NCBI GenBank assembly: GCA_017433195.1
Contig: JAFRHR010000037.1
Location: 1 to 64,000 of the forward strand
Reading direction: 5' to 3'
DNA: 64,000 nt
DNA from: a bacterium
GTDB taxonomy: Bacteria > Cyanobacteriota > Vampirovibrionia > Gastranaerophilales > Gastranaerophilaceae
The first letter of the stretch is position 1. Every line of letters starts with the position of its first letter. Positions 46,996 to 55,529 of this stretch are shown here, piece after piece. The translations under genes and the position numbers were made by a program. The notes beneath the pieces were generated by a model. It was not told the origin of the DNA. It was given only the letters and a program-made list of their open reading frames with translations, and did no database searches.

Positions 46996-48069
46996 ATGGA
47001 CGATTCTTTTAATATAGACGCATTTCTGTCGAAAGCCGTATCTATAGGGGCCTCCGATGAGCACTTACATGTTGGAGAACCACCTATGGTAAGACGTTCA
47101 GGCTCTATTATGAAAGTAAAAATGGCTCCGTTAGAAATAGGTGACTTAAAAAGAACTTTACTGAAAATAGCGCCTCCCGAACATAAAGACAGACTTGAAA
47201 CGGCTATGGATATGGATTTTACATACGAAATCAAAGGCGTATCAAGATTCAGGGTTAACTACAATAAACAATTAGGATTTCCGTCTTTTGTAATAAGAAA
47301 CATCCCCTATGAAATCAAGACTTTTGAAGAATTGGGATTACCGGAAACAATAAAACAATTTACAAAATACCATAACGGAATAGTTTTGGTAACAGGGCCT
47401 ACAGGTTCAGGTAAATCTACAACCCTTGCGGCAATTATAGATTTATTAAACAGTAATTTAACAAGACACATATTAACTATTGAAGACCCTGTCGAATTTA
47501 TGTTTAAGAGCAAAAAGAGTGTTATTTCCCAAAGACAGGTAGGAATAGATACAGAGTCTTTTGCAAGCGGTTTAAAATACGCAATGAGACAAGACCCTGA
47601 TATCATACTTATCGGAGAAATCAGAGACAGAGAAACAATTGGTGCGGCATTAAAAGCTGCAGAAACAGGTCACCTTGTATTTAGTACATTGCACACAAAT
47701 GATGCCGTTCAGACGATTAACCGTGTTGTTAACATGTTTGATGTTGCAGACAGAGACAACATGCGCTGTCAGTTTGCAGAAGTTTTGAGAGGTACAATTG
47801 CACAAAAACTTGTTTACTCAAAAGAGCATGACAGAAGATTTGCAGCACAGGAAGTCATGGTTGCCACTTCAACAGTTAAAGATTATATATTAAAAGATAA
47901 CATAGAGAAAATATATGAACTGCTTGCAGAAGGCGGTGTTAATAATATGATTTCCATGAACAAATCTTTAATAAATTTGGTTGAAACGAAAAAAATATCC
48001 AAAGAAGAAGCAATGGTAGCTTCAAATGATCCTGACGCATTGGCAAAAGCATTTAGAGGTGCATATTAA
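46996..48069 (+). CDS. pilT: Type IV pilus retraction ATPase PilT
   Basis: The 357-residue hexameric ATPase depolymerises type IV pili for twitching motility. It has the N-terminal family motif SDEHLHVGEPPMVRRSGSI, Walker A GPTGSGKSTTLAAIID near residue 134, the Asp box TIEDPVEFM, Walker B ALKYAMRQDPDIILIGEIRD-type segment and the His box ETGHLVFSTLHTND. No other pilus gene lies in the window. recO starts on the last base of its stop codon. The ATG follows aagggg. Confidence 0.95.
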   Translation: MDDSFNIDAFLSKAVSIGASDEHLHVGEPPMVRRSGSIMKVKMAPLEIGDLKRTLLKIAPPEHKDRLETAMDMDFTYEIKGVSRFRVNYNKQLGFPSFVIRNIPYEIKTFEELGLPETIKQFTKYHNGIVLVTGPTGSGKSTTLAAIIDLLNSNLTRHILTIEDPVEFMFKSKKSVISQRQVGIDTESFASGLKYAMRQDPDIILIGEIRDRETIGAALKAAETGHLVFSTLHTNDAVQTINRVVNMFDVADRDNMRCQFAEVLRGTIAQKLVYSKEHDRRFAAQEVMVATSTVKDYILKDNIEKIYELLAEGGVNNMISMNKSLINLVETKKISKEEAMVASNDPDALAKAFRGAY

Positions 48070-48857
48070 TGGAAAAGAATTATGTCACAGAAGCCATTAA
48101 TTTAAAGAGTTATAATCTGAATGAAGCAGATAAAGTCGTTGTAATGTATTCAAAAGACAAAGGACTTTTAAAAGGTGTTGCAAAAGGAATAAAGAAACCA
48201 AAAAGCAAACTGGGTGCAAGAATGGATTCACTCGTCGCAAACACACTTATGCTTGTAAAAGGCAGAAATTTAGATACTGTCTGTCAGGCGCAATCGCTCA
48301 ATATGTTTAAGGATACGAGAAAAGATATTGATAAACTGATGTATTCTTCTTATATTGCAGAAATTGTTTCTAATTTTGGAGTTGAAAACGACTCTTCTTC
48401 TGAAGAAATTTATGAGCTTTTGTACAAGGCACTCGACAGAATAGCAGAGGCAAAAAATAAAACAGAGGTTTTGCTTGCGGTTATTAAATTTCAGATGAAA
48501 ATGATGTTAATTGTGGGCTTGGGAATAGAATTGGATACCTGTCTTTGCTGCCGTGAACAAATACTTGACGAGGATATGTATTTTTCTTCGCAAATGGGAG
48601 GAGTTATCTGCAAAAACTGCAATGATACATTTAAAATAAAATTAAAAATGCACCATAAGATAAGAGATTTCTTACAGGCAATGCTGCAGTTTGATTTCAA
48701 TTATGTAAGTGATTATGACAGGAAAGCAACTGAAAAAGTTTGTACTGTTTGCTTTGATTTGTTAAAAAATTATATTCAGGAGCATTCAGGAAAAACCTTT
48801 AAATCTGATAAAGTTCTCAGAGAAACAAACGAAATGTCTGAATTGGTAATGACTTAG
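48069..48857 (+). CDS. recO: DNA repair protein RecO
   Basis: The 262-residue protein loads RecA onto SSB-coated DNA with RecR. The N-terminal OB domain starts VTEAINLKSYNLNEADKVVV with YSKDKGLLKGVAKGIKKPKS. A four-Cys zinc site (CLCC near residue 156, CKNC near 180) precedes the C-terminal helices. It overlaps pilT by one base (TAATG), so both are made from one transcript. Confidence 0.94.
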   Translation: MEKNYVTEAINLKSYNLNEADKVVVMYSKDKGLLKGVAKGIKKPKSKLGARMDSLVANTLMLVKGRNLDTVCQAQSLNMFKDTRKDIDKLMYSSYIAEIVSNFGVENDSSSEEIYELLYKALDRIAEAKNKTEVLLAVIKFQMKMMLIVGLGIELDTCLCCREQILDEDMYFSSQMGGVICKNCNDTFKIKLKMHHKIRDFLQAMLQFDFNYVSDYDRKATEKVCTVCFDLLKNYIQEHSGKTFKSDKVLRETNEMSELVMT

Positions 48858-48879
48858 CATTATAGAATTGGGAGTAAAT

Positions 48880-49611
48880 ATGAAAAAAGTTTCTGCATTC
48901 AAAAAGTTTTTTGTCTTGAATATTCATCGGTTTCTTTTAAATAAAATATTCAAGCCATTCGTTAACATGAACATAAAGCCACTGCCTTTTGAATTGATAA
49001 GAGGTTCAAAATGTCTTTTGATTGCGCCTCATCCTGATGATGAAAGTATCGGATGCGGCGGAATTATGAACTTGTATCCGAGTTGTTTTGATATTGTATG
49101 TTTAACTCACGGGAACAATTCGGTAAGACATGAAGAATTTGAAAAAGCCATGAAAATAATTTCACCGAATAATTACGGAATGATGAATTTATACGATAAA
49201 GACGTAATTTCAGGATATAACGAGTTTAAAAACATCCCTGTCTGTGAATATGACTATATTTTTGTTCCATATATTTATGATCAGCACAGAGACCATAAAG
49301 CGGTCAGCATTCTTTTAAAAAGACTTTTGGACGAAGAAGATATTCACCCCAAAAAGACGCTGAAGATAGTATTTTATGAAGTTTGGTCAGCAATAAATAC
49401 TCCGAATTATTATACAGATATAAGTTCTGTTATCACGAAAAAAATTCTCTGCATATCTCAGCACAAATCGCAGGACGGAGCAGGTTTTGCCAAGAGAATA
49501 ACGGGATTAAATTCTTACAGAGGAATGCAAAAAAACAGTGAATATTCAGAAGCATTTTTAGTTTTAAATTATACGGATTTTTGCGACATTGTTGATTTCC
49601 TTGAAAACTAA
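48880..49611 (+). CDS. PIG-L/LmbE-family deacetylase
   Basis: The 243-residue zinc hydrolase has the metal motif LLIAPHPDDESIGCGG near residue 48 and the partner motif DQHRDHKAVSILL near 140. The family removes N-acetyl groups from GlcNAc-containing glycolipids, mycothiol-type precursors or antibiotics. Here glycan modification is likely from context, but the substrate is unknown. The ATG at 48880 follows gggag; a frame upstream of it is not needed. Confidence 0.9.
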   Translation: MKKVSAFKKFFVLNIHRFLLNKIFKPFVNMNIKPLPFELIRGSKCLLIAPHPDDESIGCGGIMNLYPSCFDIVCLTHGNNSVRHEEFEKAMKIISPNNYGMMNLYDKDVISGYNEFKNIPVCEYDYIFVPYIYDQHRDHKAVSILLKRLLDEEDIHPKKTLKIVFYEVWSAINTPNYYTDISSVITKKILCISQHKSQDGAGFAKRITGLNSYRGMQKNSEYSEAFLVLNYTDFCDIVDFLEN

Positions 49612-49636
49612 AATTTTTATAAAACTAAACTATTAA

Positions 49637-49842
49637 TGTCACCCTGAACTTGCAGATTTATGTACGGAATGAAATTCCGGATAGCGAGGTTTGAAGTTGC
49701 GGCAGTGATAACAAAGCAACGACAAAACCGAGCATGGAATAAATCTAAGACAGTTTCAGGGGCTTTTAAATTATAAAAATTAGAACAAATCCTTCTTATA
49801 TTTGCAATGGGGATAAGATTCCGAAACAAGTTCGGAATGACA
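49637..49842. repeat. Inverted-repeat intergenic element, family B, third and longest copy
   Basis: The left end tgtcaccctgaacttg and right end caagttcggaatgaca are inverted with mismatches. The interior, about 170 bp, contains further nested fragments (ggaatgaaattcc, gtttcaggggc). Apart from tRNA-Pro, the whole stretch 49612-50034 has no gene. Confidence 0.65.
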
Positions 49843-49935
49843 GTATATGTATATTAAAGTATTTTGACCATTTAATCTAAAAAGTCAAATAAACAATTGC
49901 GAAATAAATTAGTTTATAATAAAATTAAAGCAAAT

Positions 49936-50009
49936 CGGAATGTAGCGCAGTTTGGTAGCGCACAGTGTTCGGGTCGCGGGGGCCGCAGGTTCAAATCCTG
50001 TCATTCCGA
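49936..50009 (+). tRNA. tRNA-Pro (anticodon CGG)
   Basis: The acceptor CGGAATG/CATTCCG, D arm GCGC/GCGC, T arm GCAGG TTCAAAT CCTGT and loop TTCGGGT (anticodon CGG) identify tRNA-Pro. The anticodon stem CAGTG/CGCGG has one A-G mismatch; a T instead of G in the 3' strand would restore it. CCA is not encoded. Confidence 0.88.
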
Positions 50010-50034
50010 TTTTTCACTACGCAAATTGCATTAA

Positions 50035-50325
50035 CTACACACAACTGTAATCAGTAATATCAAGCCATTGACCTTTATCAGCGATTAAATCCTCTTGCGT
50101 TTTTACAGATTTGCTATCCATAAAAGGTCCGTATGAAACTTTTAATACAACATTTTCTTTGTTTATTTTTGCAAATTTATATAAATCTGAAATTTCATTA
50201 AAAGTAAGGACCGTATTTTTTTCGATAGGTTTTCCGATAAATCTGTCATTTTCAGACTTTGCACCATTAAAATTGATATTTCTTGAAATACCTACACCTT
50301 TAAAACTTATAGCAGAAACTTGCAT
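50035..50325 (-). CDS. Small tagged protein of unknown function (96 aa)
   Basis: The protein starts MQVSAISFKGVGISRNINFN, a clear example of the Met-x-x-x-x-Ile-Ser-Phe-Lys-Gly tag, with a second Asn-Phe-Asn-Gly right after it. The rest (LTFNEISDLYKFAKINKENV and a C-terminal KGQWLDITDY) has no recognised domain. Its ribosome binding site lies inside the end of the protease-like gene upstream (one base between stop and start), so the two are coupled. Confidence 0.7.
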   Translation of the reverse strand: MQVSAISFKGVGISRNINFNGAKSENDRFIGKPIEKNTVLTFNEISDLYKFAKINKENVVLKVSYGPFMDSKSVKTQEDLIADKGQWLDITDYSCV

Positions 50326-50326
50326 T

Positions 50327-51127
50327 TTATCTCCTTTCTATTAGATCATATACTGTTCTTCCGTTCAGACCTCTAACTGTATAATCAAGTTGTTGTCCAA
50401 GCACTTTATTTATATCTTCGGGCAGAATTTTATCCAATACTTCAGGCGTCAAATCTTTATCTGCTCCGTCACTGTTTAAATAATCAAACACTGCATCAAG
50501 ATTTGCATGCGTCCAATTATTACAGGTATATTCATCCATGGTTTGTTGTGGCTTATCGGAAAAAATTACATCTTTCGGATCAAGTCCTAAACATTCGAGT
50601 AATTTTTCGTGACAGTCTTTAATTTCGGGATACTTTTCAGGGATTGAATCTAAAATTATATATTGACCGTTATGGTAAACCATACCTATCGTATGAGTTC
50701 CGTTTTCCCCGTTTTTACCATATGTTTTATCCATAAAGGTTATTCTTCCGAATTTATTTTCCTGTAATTTATTCATAAATCTATTTACGTATTTAATCTC
50801 AGGTTGAGAATTCAGCTCAAACAATGGCGCAAAACTGACTATATTTTCATCTCTTGATTTTAGTATGGTTAGTGCCATCTGATTATCAATTTTATTTAGA
50901 ATTTTATCGGCACTTGATACACCGAAATAATCACTTGCAAAAGAATACCCGTTGAGCTTTGGATATGGCCTTTGTACTTCAATTAACCCTCGTTGGGTAT
51001 TTGAGATACAATCACTCACCGACTTTGAAAATTCAACAATACCCTGAGAAGCCGATTCTTTTTTGGCTTCATTTTTTGGGGGCGCATAACTTCCGAAATT
51101 CAGAAAGATATTGTTAACACTTAACAC
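50327..51127 (-). CDS. Candidate Ulp1-like (clan CE) cysteine protease
   Basis: The 266-residue protein carries the ordered residues of clan CE proteases: His145 in NGTHTIGMVYHNG, Asp160 in QYIILDSIPE, Gln194/195 in SDKPQQTMDEY and Cys202 in EYTCNNWTHANLD. Spacing His-Asp is 15 and Gln-Cys 7-8, close to yeast Ulp1 (17 and 6), and the local sequence PQQ(x)6C also matches. Such proteases cleave ubiquitin-like modifiers in host cells or are self-processing. A GTG start follows ggag. The N-terminus (MLSVNNIFLNFGSYAPP) is not a signal peptide. Assignment rests on motif order only. Confidence 0.5.
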   Translation of the reverse strand: MLSVNNIFLNFGSYAPPKNEAKKESASQGIVEFSKSVSDCISNTQRGLIEVQRPYPKLNGYSFASDYFGVSSADKILNKIDNQMALTILKSRDENIVSFAPLFELNSQPEIKYVNRFMNKLQENKFGRITFMDKTYGKNGENGTHTIGMVYHNGQYIILDSIPEKYPEIKDCHEKLLECLGLDPKDVIFSDKPQQTMDEYTCNNWTHANLDAVFDYLNSDGADKDLTPEVLDKILPEDINKVLGQQLDYTVRGLNGRTVYDLIERR

Positions 51128-51344
51128 TAACTTTTCTCCATATTTTCAGCACAATGCCATACACATATAAAACCGCCAATAAAAAAAAATTTGCGGTTAT
51201 GTAACAAAAACTTAACCCGCATATTCAAAGAAAGTAAAAAACTAATCCAAAGTCATCAATATTTTTATTTTAATTATTTACCCCCACATAGCAAAAAATT
51301 TTTTTACGGGTTTTATACTTATTGAGAAGTAAAAAGGAGAAAAG

Positions 51345-51776
51345 ATGAATATATCACCAATAGGTATAAATCAGGCTTATAATAAGAGTTTCAGAGGTCT
51401 TGCAACAGGAAACGTTCAGTGCAGACATGAAACCGTGGTCAAAGATTTCGATGACACAGACAAAGACTCACATCAAAGCCAATTAGAATATGCGACAGAT
51501 TATTATGATTACTATATGTTTAAAGGCGAAACGCCTGAAGATTTTATAAACGATTTTTCAGAAGAACACCCGTCGTACAGAACAGGTGATTTTACAAAGG
51601 ATTGTGAATTTATGCTAACGCATTATCGTGTACCGAGAGTTTTGGGCATAATTAACTTCAGAAAAGAAGATTGGGAAGACTATACGAATAACAGAGAGTC
51701 CATGCCCGAAGCGAAAGTTTTAAAAATCGAAGAAGAACTCTTAAATCGTGATTTGGTAGATTTGATTAAACTTTAA
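51345..51776 (+). CDS. Tagged protein of unknown function (143 aa)
   Basis: The protein begins MNISPIGINQAYNKSFRGLA, a textbook version of the tag. The remainder is acidic and aromatic (ATDYYDYYMFKGETPEDFIN) and contains FMLTHYRVPRVLGIINFRKE. No domain is recognised. A strong aaaggag site precedes the ATG. A hairpin terminator follows. Confidence 0.7.
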   Translation: MNISPIGINQAYNKSFRGLATGNVQCRHETVVKDFDDTDKDSHQSQLEYATDYYDYYMFKGETPEDFINDFSEEHPSYRTGDFTKDCEFMLTHYRVPRVLGIINFRKEDWEDYTNNRESMPEAKVLKIEEELLNRDLVDLIKL

Positions 51777-51805
51777 TTTTGAACCGACACAAAATATATT
51801 ATAAA

Positions 51806-51841
51806 AAATGCGGCGGCTGATTTCATCAGCCGCCATTAATT
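51806..51841. terminator. Bidirectional terminator between 51345 gene and SIS gene
   Basis: Stem ggcggctga (51812-51820) pairs with tcagccgcc (51826-51834), with A-rich and T-rich flanks. It separates two convergent genes. Confidence 0.85.
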
Positions 51842-51863
51842 TTTATACTCACTTATTACAAAG

Positions 51864-53138
51864 TTATTTTGACTCTTCCAAAGTCAGAGAGCCTCTATAC
51901 TTAGTCAAAAATCCGCCGCCGTTATCGGGGTCGATTTTTAATTCTTTTGTAATTGCGTTCGTCAACTGCTGGAATCTTACAGTATTAAGTAACGGATAAA
52001 ATTCTTCGGCAGTAGTCGGAACGTTTATGAAATTAGCATTCGGATAATCGTTTTCAACTTTTTTATCATCATAATTTTTAATCATAACTGATGTTCTTGG
52101 TTTTCTTTTTGCAACGATCTCACCGTAATTTTCTTTTGCCAAATCTGATGCTTTTGTGTCACCTGTAACTATTTCAAGGAAAACATCATCAGGTTTAATT
52201 GATGAGAACATACCATGCATAAATTCGCTTGATGAAGCGGAAAGAACACGTTTTGCAGTTGTTTCAGTCAATTTTAAAGCACCTTCACTTACTGCACCGA
52301 TATTCGGATCTTTTGCAAGGAAGTAGAAGTTTTCGTTCTTTGCAACTTTCTTTGCAATAGCGTTAACGTCTTTTTTATCGTTAATAATACTTTCAACCTT
52401 ATCAGGCAATGCTTTTAACTGCTGAACGTAGGTATTTTCAGAATTCGGAGAGAAAGTTCCTTTTATCTCACCCATCTTCATTCCGAGTCCCCAAAGACTG
52501 ACAATTGAAGTTGTAACTGATTTTGTAGCGGCAACTGCATTTTCCTGTCCTGCCTGAATATACATTGCTGAATCTGCATCTTCATGGATTCTTGAACCCG
52601 GCTTGTTTGTTACGGCAATTGTTTTCAAACCTTTTTCTTTTGAATAAGCAAGTGCATCGTATGTATCAGCGGTATTTCCTGATTGTGAAACAAAAATCAT
52701 AATATCGTTTTTGTTTAACTTCGGAGGATTTGTGATAATTTCACTTGCACATAAGATGTTTACAGGGATATTTGTAGCCTTTTCCATAAATGATTTAGCC
52801 ATTTCGCCCGCATTTTTGGATGAACCTGAAGCAACTATGTTAATTGCTCTTGCTTTATCCAAATCTTCTTTTGTTAAGTTTAAATCAATACCTGTAATTG
52901 TATTATCTTCTTCAAAAAATCCGTCAATAAGATTTCTCAAAACTTTCGGCTGTGCTTCGATTTCTGTTTCGAAAGAAGTCTTAACCGGTGCCATACCTCT
53001 GAAATAAACACTGCTTATATCACTCAATGCCATGCCCTGAGGTCTTGATACGTTTTTATTAATTGTTTTATTGTTGGGTAAACTTTGTAATCCTGAATAA
53101 TTTTTCACATTGTAGTTTTGGATAGCCTGGATATTCAT
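51864..53138 (-). CDS. Tagged SIS-domain aldose-ketose isomerase/deaminase (NagB-II-like)
   Basis: The 424-residue protein has two SIS domains like the isomerase half of GlmS: NIVASGSSKNAGEMAKSFME-type start near residue 93, IFVSQSGNTADTYDALAYSK, AVTNKPGSRIHEDAD, and SEGALKLTETTAKRVLSASS. Related stand-alone proteins deaminate glucosamine-6-phosphate (NagB-II). It directly follows nagA, whose product is that substrate, with the ribosome binding site inside nagA's last codons. The first 60 residues are extra and end in SSVYFRGMAPVKTSF, a tag variant. GlmS-like synthesis is excluded, since the glutaminase domain is missing. Confidence 0.75.
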   Translation of the reverse strand: MNIQAIQNYNVKNYSGLQSLPNNKTINKNVSRPQGMALSDISSVYFRGMAPVKTSFETEIEAQPKVLRNLIDGFFEEDNTITGIDLNLTKEDLDKARAINIVASGSSKNAGEMAKSFMEKATNIPVNILCASEIITNPPKLNKNDIMIFVSQSGNTADTYDALAYSKEKGLKTIAVTNKPGSRIHEDADSAMYIQAGQENAVAATKSVTTSIVSLWGLGMKMGEIKGTFSPNSENTYVQQLKALPDKVESIINDKKDVNAIAKKVAKNENFYFLAKDPNIGAVSEGALKLTETTAKRVLSASSSEFMHGMFSSIKPDDVFLEIVTGDTKASDLAKENYGEIVAKRKPRTSVMIKNYDDKKVENDYPNANFINVPTTAEEFYPLLNTVRFQQLTNAITKELKIDPDNGGGFLTKYRGSLTLEESK

Positions 53139-53139
53139 T

Positions 53140-54351
53140 TTATTCTCCTTTTATGTATGTTTTTTCGGGTTCTAATGTATTTTTATCCCAAATTGTAATA
53201 TTCGGAGTTGCATTTTCTTCTATTATGTAATCTTCTTCAACTCCGAGATTTCTTGCGGGGTTAAGTGAAGAATACTTTATAAAATCTGCAAAAGTCATAT
53301 TAGTTGTATCGGTCAGATTTTTTGCCATTTGGCTTTGCAACTTTATGCTTCCTGCCAAAATTCCGTCTTTATCTCTTGCAGTTCCGTCGGGTTGTATATA
53401 AATATCCTTGCCGCCAAGTTTAAAATGATCGTCTTTTATGTTTGTTCCGCAAAGTGCATCGGAAATTAAGATAATTTTATCATGCGGTTTTATTTTCATA
53501 ATCATATTTACGATATTGGAATCGAGATGTTCCGGAGTACAGATAACTTCTGCCGCAATATTGTCGTTAAAAAGTCCTTCATTTGCAATTGTCGGAACTC
53601 TGTGGTGAAGCGGACTCATTGCATTGAATAAATGTGTAACCTGAGTTACACCTGATTCTCTGACCTGTTCTGCGGTTGCAAGTGAATGTCCTGCAGAAAC
53701 GATTATACCTTTATCAAGTAAATACTGAGTTGCTTTATACCCTTCATCTTCTTCCGGTGCAATTGTCATCATTTTTACACCTTCTAAGTTCAGTTGTTTC
53801 AGTCTGTCAACAGTCGGTTTTAATATAATTTCTTTGGAATGTATACCAGATTTATGTTTACTCAGGAACGGTCCTTCCAAATTTATTCCCAAAATTTCAG
53901 TTTCGTCTTTTTTCGGGTTTTTCATTACATTTCTTACAATATCCATCTGTTTATTTAAGTTATCAATTGAATCGGAAACAAAAGTTGCCAAAACGGCAGC
54001 TTGTCCCATTTTCTTAGTTTCTCTCAGGAAGTTACGTATTTCTTCTTCATTTGCAGTATTAAAATCCATTCCGTAACCGCCATGAATATGCTGATCTACA
54101 AGCGCAGGAGTTACTAATTTATTTTTTAAATCAATAATTTCAACATCATCGGACGTTTTTGCACTTCGTTCAAAAACGTCTTGTGTTAAAAGTCTTCCGT
54201 TATTAAAAAACAGATTTTCTTTCTGAAAACCTTTCTCCCCTCTGTAAACTTCTCCGTTAATAAGAGCTTTGTACCCTTTTAAATTTGAATTACGTAAATC
54301 GCCTTTTGGAACAATTGATGTCCCATAACCATAAATATATTCAATACTCAT
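53140..54351 (-). CDS. nagA: N-acetylglucosamine-6-phosphate deacetylase
   Basis: The 403-residue amidohydrolase converts GlcNAc-6-phosphate to glucosamine-6-phosphate. Metal and substrate motifs are present: TPALVDQHIHGGYGMDFNTA, NLEGPFLSKHKSGIH, SAGHSLATAEQ, THLFNAMSPLHHR and the catalytic Asp in LISDALCGT. It is about 20 residues longer at the N-terminus than typical enzymes. It forms a two-gene operon with the SIS protein for peptidoglycan or host amino-sugar use. It lacks the Ser-Phe-x-Gly tag. Confidence 0.95.
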   Translation of the reverse strand: MSIEYIYGYGTSIVPKGDLRNSNLKGYKALINGEVYRGEKGFQKENLFFNNGRLLTQDVFERSAKTSDDVEIIDLKNKLVTPALVDQHIHGGYGMDFNTANEEEIRNFLRETKKMGQAAVLATFVSDSIDNLNKQMDIVRNVMKNPKKDETEILGINLEGPFLSKHKSGIHSKEIILKPTVDRLKQLNLEGVKMMTIAPEEDEGYKATQYLLDKGIIVSAGHSLATAEQVRESGVTQVTHLFNAMSPLHHRVPTIANEGLFNDNIAAEVICTPEHLDSNIVNMIMKIKPHDKIILISDALCGTNIKDDHFKLGGKDIYIQPDGTARDKDGILAGSIKLQSQMAKNLTDTTNMTFADFIKYSSLNPARNLGVEEDYIIEENATPNITIWDKNTLEPEKTYIKGE

Positions 54352-54500
54352 GACCGTTATAACTCCTGAATAAACTGAAACTATAATTTCATTTTTACAC
54401 CATAATAAGTATAGTAAAAAAATAATTTGCTATCTATTCAAAACACTGAAAGTAAAGTTTTGTAAAAATATATTTTTTAAGTTGTAGTATAATAATAGTC

Positions 54501-55058
54501 ATGGATATGTTAAAGAAAATTATTGAAGAGCGTCCTCAAAGGTTGTGTAAGAAATGCGGAAAGTGCTGCAAAATAGTTGCAGTTGATAAAACTTATTCCG
54601 AATTTAAAGCTGAAGCAGAAAACGGAAGTCAGGATGCAAAAGATTTTTTGGACACATTTATTCCTTACCCATCAATTGACGAAGTTTTAAAAACAGACAG
54701 AGAAACTGTCGAAAATATTGAAGATTGGGAGTTAAAAACATTTTACAGATGCAAATATCTGAGAGACGACAATTTGTGCTCAATTTATGAAAACAGATTT
54801 GAGGCATGCAAAAAATATCCTGCAAGTCCTTTTACTGATTTACCGGAAGGATGCGGCTTTTCAGGCTGGGCTTTTCAGGAAGGTGAAAAAATTAAACAAT
54901 CCATAAGAAAATTAAAAGAAGAATTGCTTAATTACGAAACCGAACTTAAAACGAGCAAAAGTTCAAAAGAGAAAAATCAACTGCAAAAGCTCATAAATAT
55001 AACAAAAGGTAAAATTGACCGTTACGAATCAATTTTACCCGAATATATTGATGTATAA
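54501..55058 (+). CDS. YkgJ-type cysteine-cluster protein
   Basis: The 185-residue protein has the zinc/iron cluster pattern of the YkgJ family: LCKKCGKCCKIVAVDK near residue 15, then FYRCKYLRDDNLCSIYENRF, EACKKYPASPFTDLPEGCGF. A Lys/Glu coiled-coil occupies the last 60 residues. The family's role is unsettled. tataat at 54488-54493 sits 7 nt before the ATG and there is no ribosome binding site, so the message is probably leaderless. Confidence 0.85.
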   Translation: MDMLKKIIEERPQRLCKKCGKCCKIVAVDKTYSEFKAEAENGSQDAKDFLDTFIPYPSIDEVLKTDRETVENIEDWELKTFYRCKYLRDDNLCSIYENRFEACKKYPASPFTDLPEGCGFSGWAFQEGEKIKQSIRKLKEELLNYETELKTSKSSKEKNQLQKLINITKGKIDRYESILPEYIDV

Positions 55059-55059
55059 A

Positions 55060-55503
55060 CTATGCTAAATAACTGATTATAGCCCCGCCGATTTCTTCAT
55101 TCGGATCGAAGTTTTTCTGTGTCTTTATTCCATTCGCATTGTTGATTGCTTCGGTTACGGAATTATTTATAAGCATGCTTACCAAAGGCCCGAATGCATC
55201 AGGAATTTGTGTTTTTCTGTAAATACCTGCCAAAAATGTCTGGATATTTGGCGATTTTGTATCGTTAAATCTTGAAAGCTCAGGATAAAGTTTATCAATT
55301 CCCTGAACTCCGTTATCCAGCATAATATCGAGCGTATAAAGGTTTTCAAGAATTTCCGTCTCATCGTTTGATGTTGCAAGCGATTGTTTTATGGATGGAA
55401 GTGCCTGCTCGCCCTGATTTACTATGGGTGTTAATTTATTCCAATCCACAGTGCAGTAATTTCTTCTGCATGTCGGAAGTTGTAAATTTATACTTTCTAT
55501 CAT
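55060..55503 (-). CDS. Helical protein of unknown function (147 aa)
   Basis: The protein starts MIESINLQLPTCRRNYCTVD, a Met-x-x-x-Ile start without the Ser-Phe-x-Gly box. The rest looks alpha-helical and HEAT-like (ILENLYTLDIMLDNGVQGID, IPDAFGPLVSMLINNSVTEA). No family is recognised. It lies 26 bp after the 520-residue membrane-protein gene and probably shares its transcript. Confidence 0.6.
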   Translation of the reverse strand: MIESINLQLPTCRRNYCTVDWNKLTPIVNQGEQALPSIKQSLATSNDETEILENLYTLDIMLDNGVQGIDKLYPELSRFNDTKSPNIQTFLAGIYRKTQIPDAFGPLVSMLINNSVTEAINNANGIKTQKNFDPNEEIGGAIISYLA

Positions 55504-55529
55504 TATTATTACCTGCTTTCTTCTAATTT

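Noticed and set aside
49617-49829. 70-codon leftward frame downstream of the PIG-L gene
   Set aside because: It is formed by the inverted-repeat element and has no start signal.
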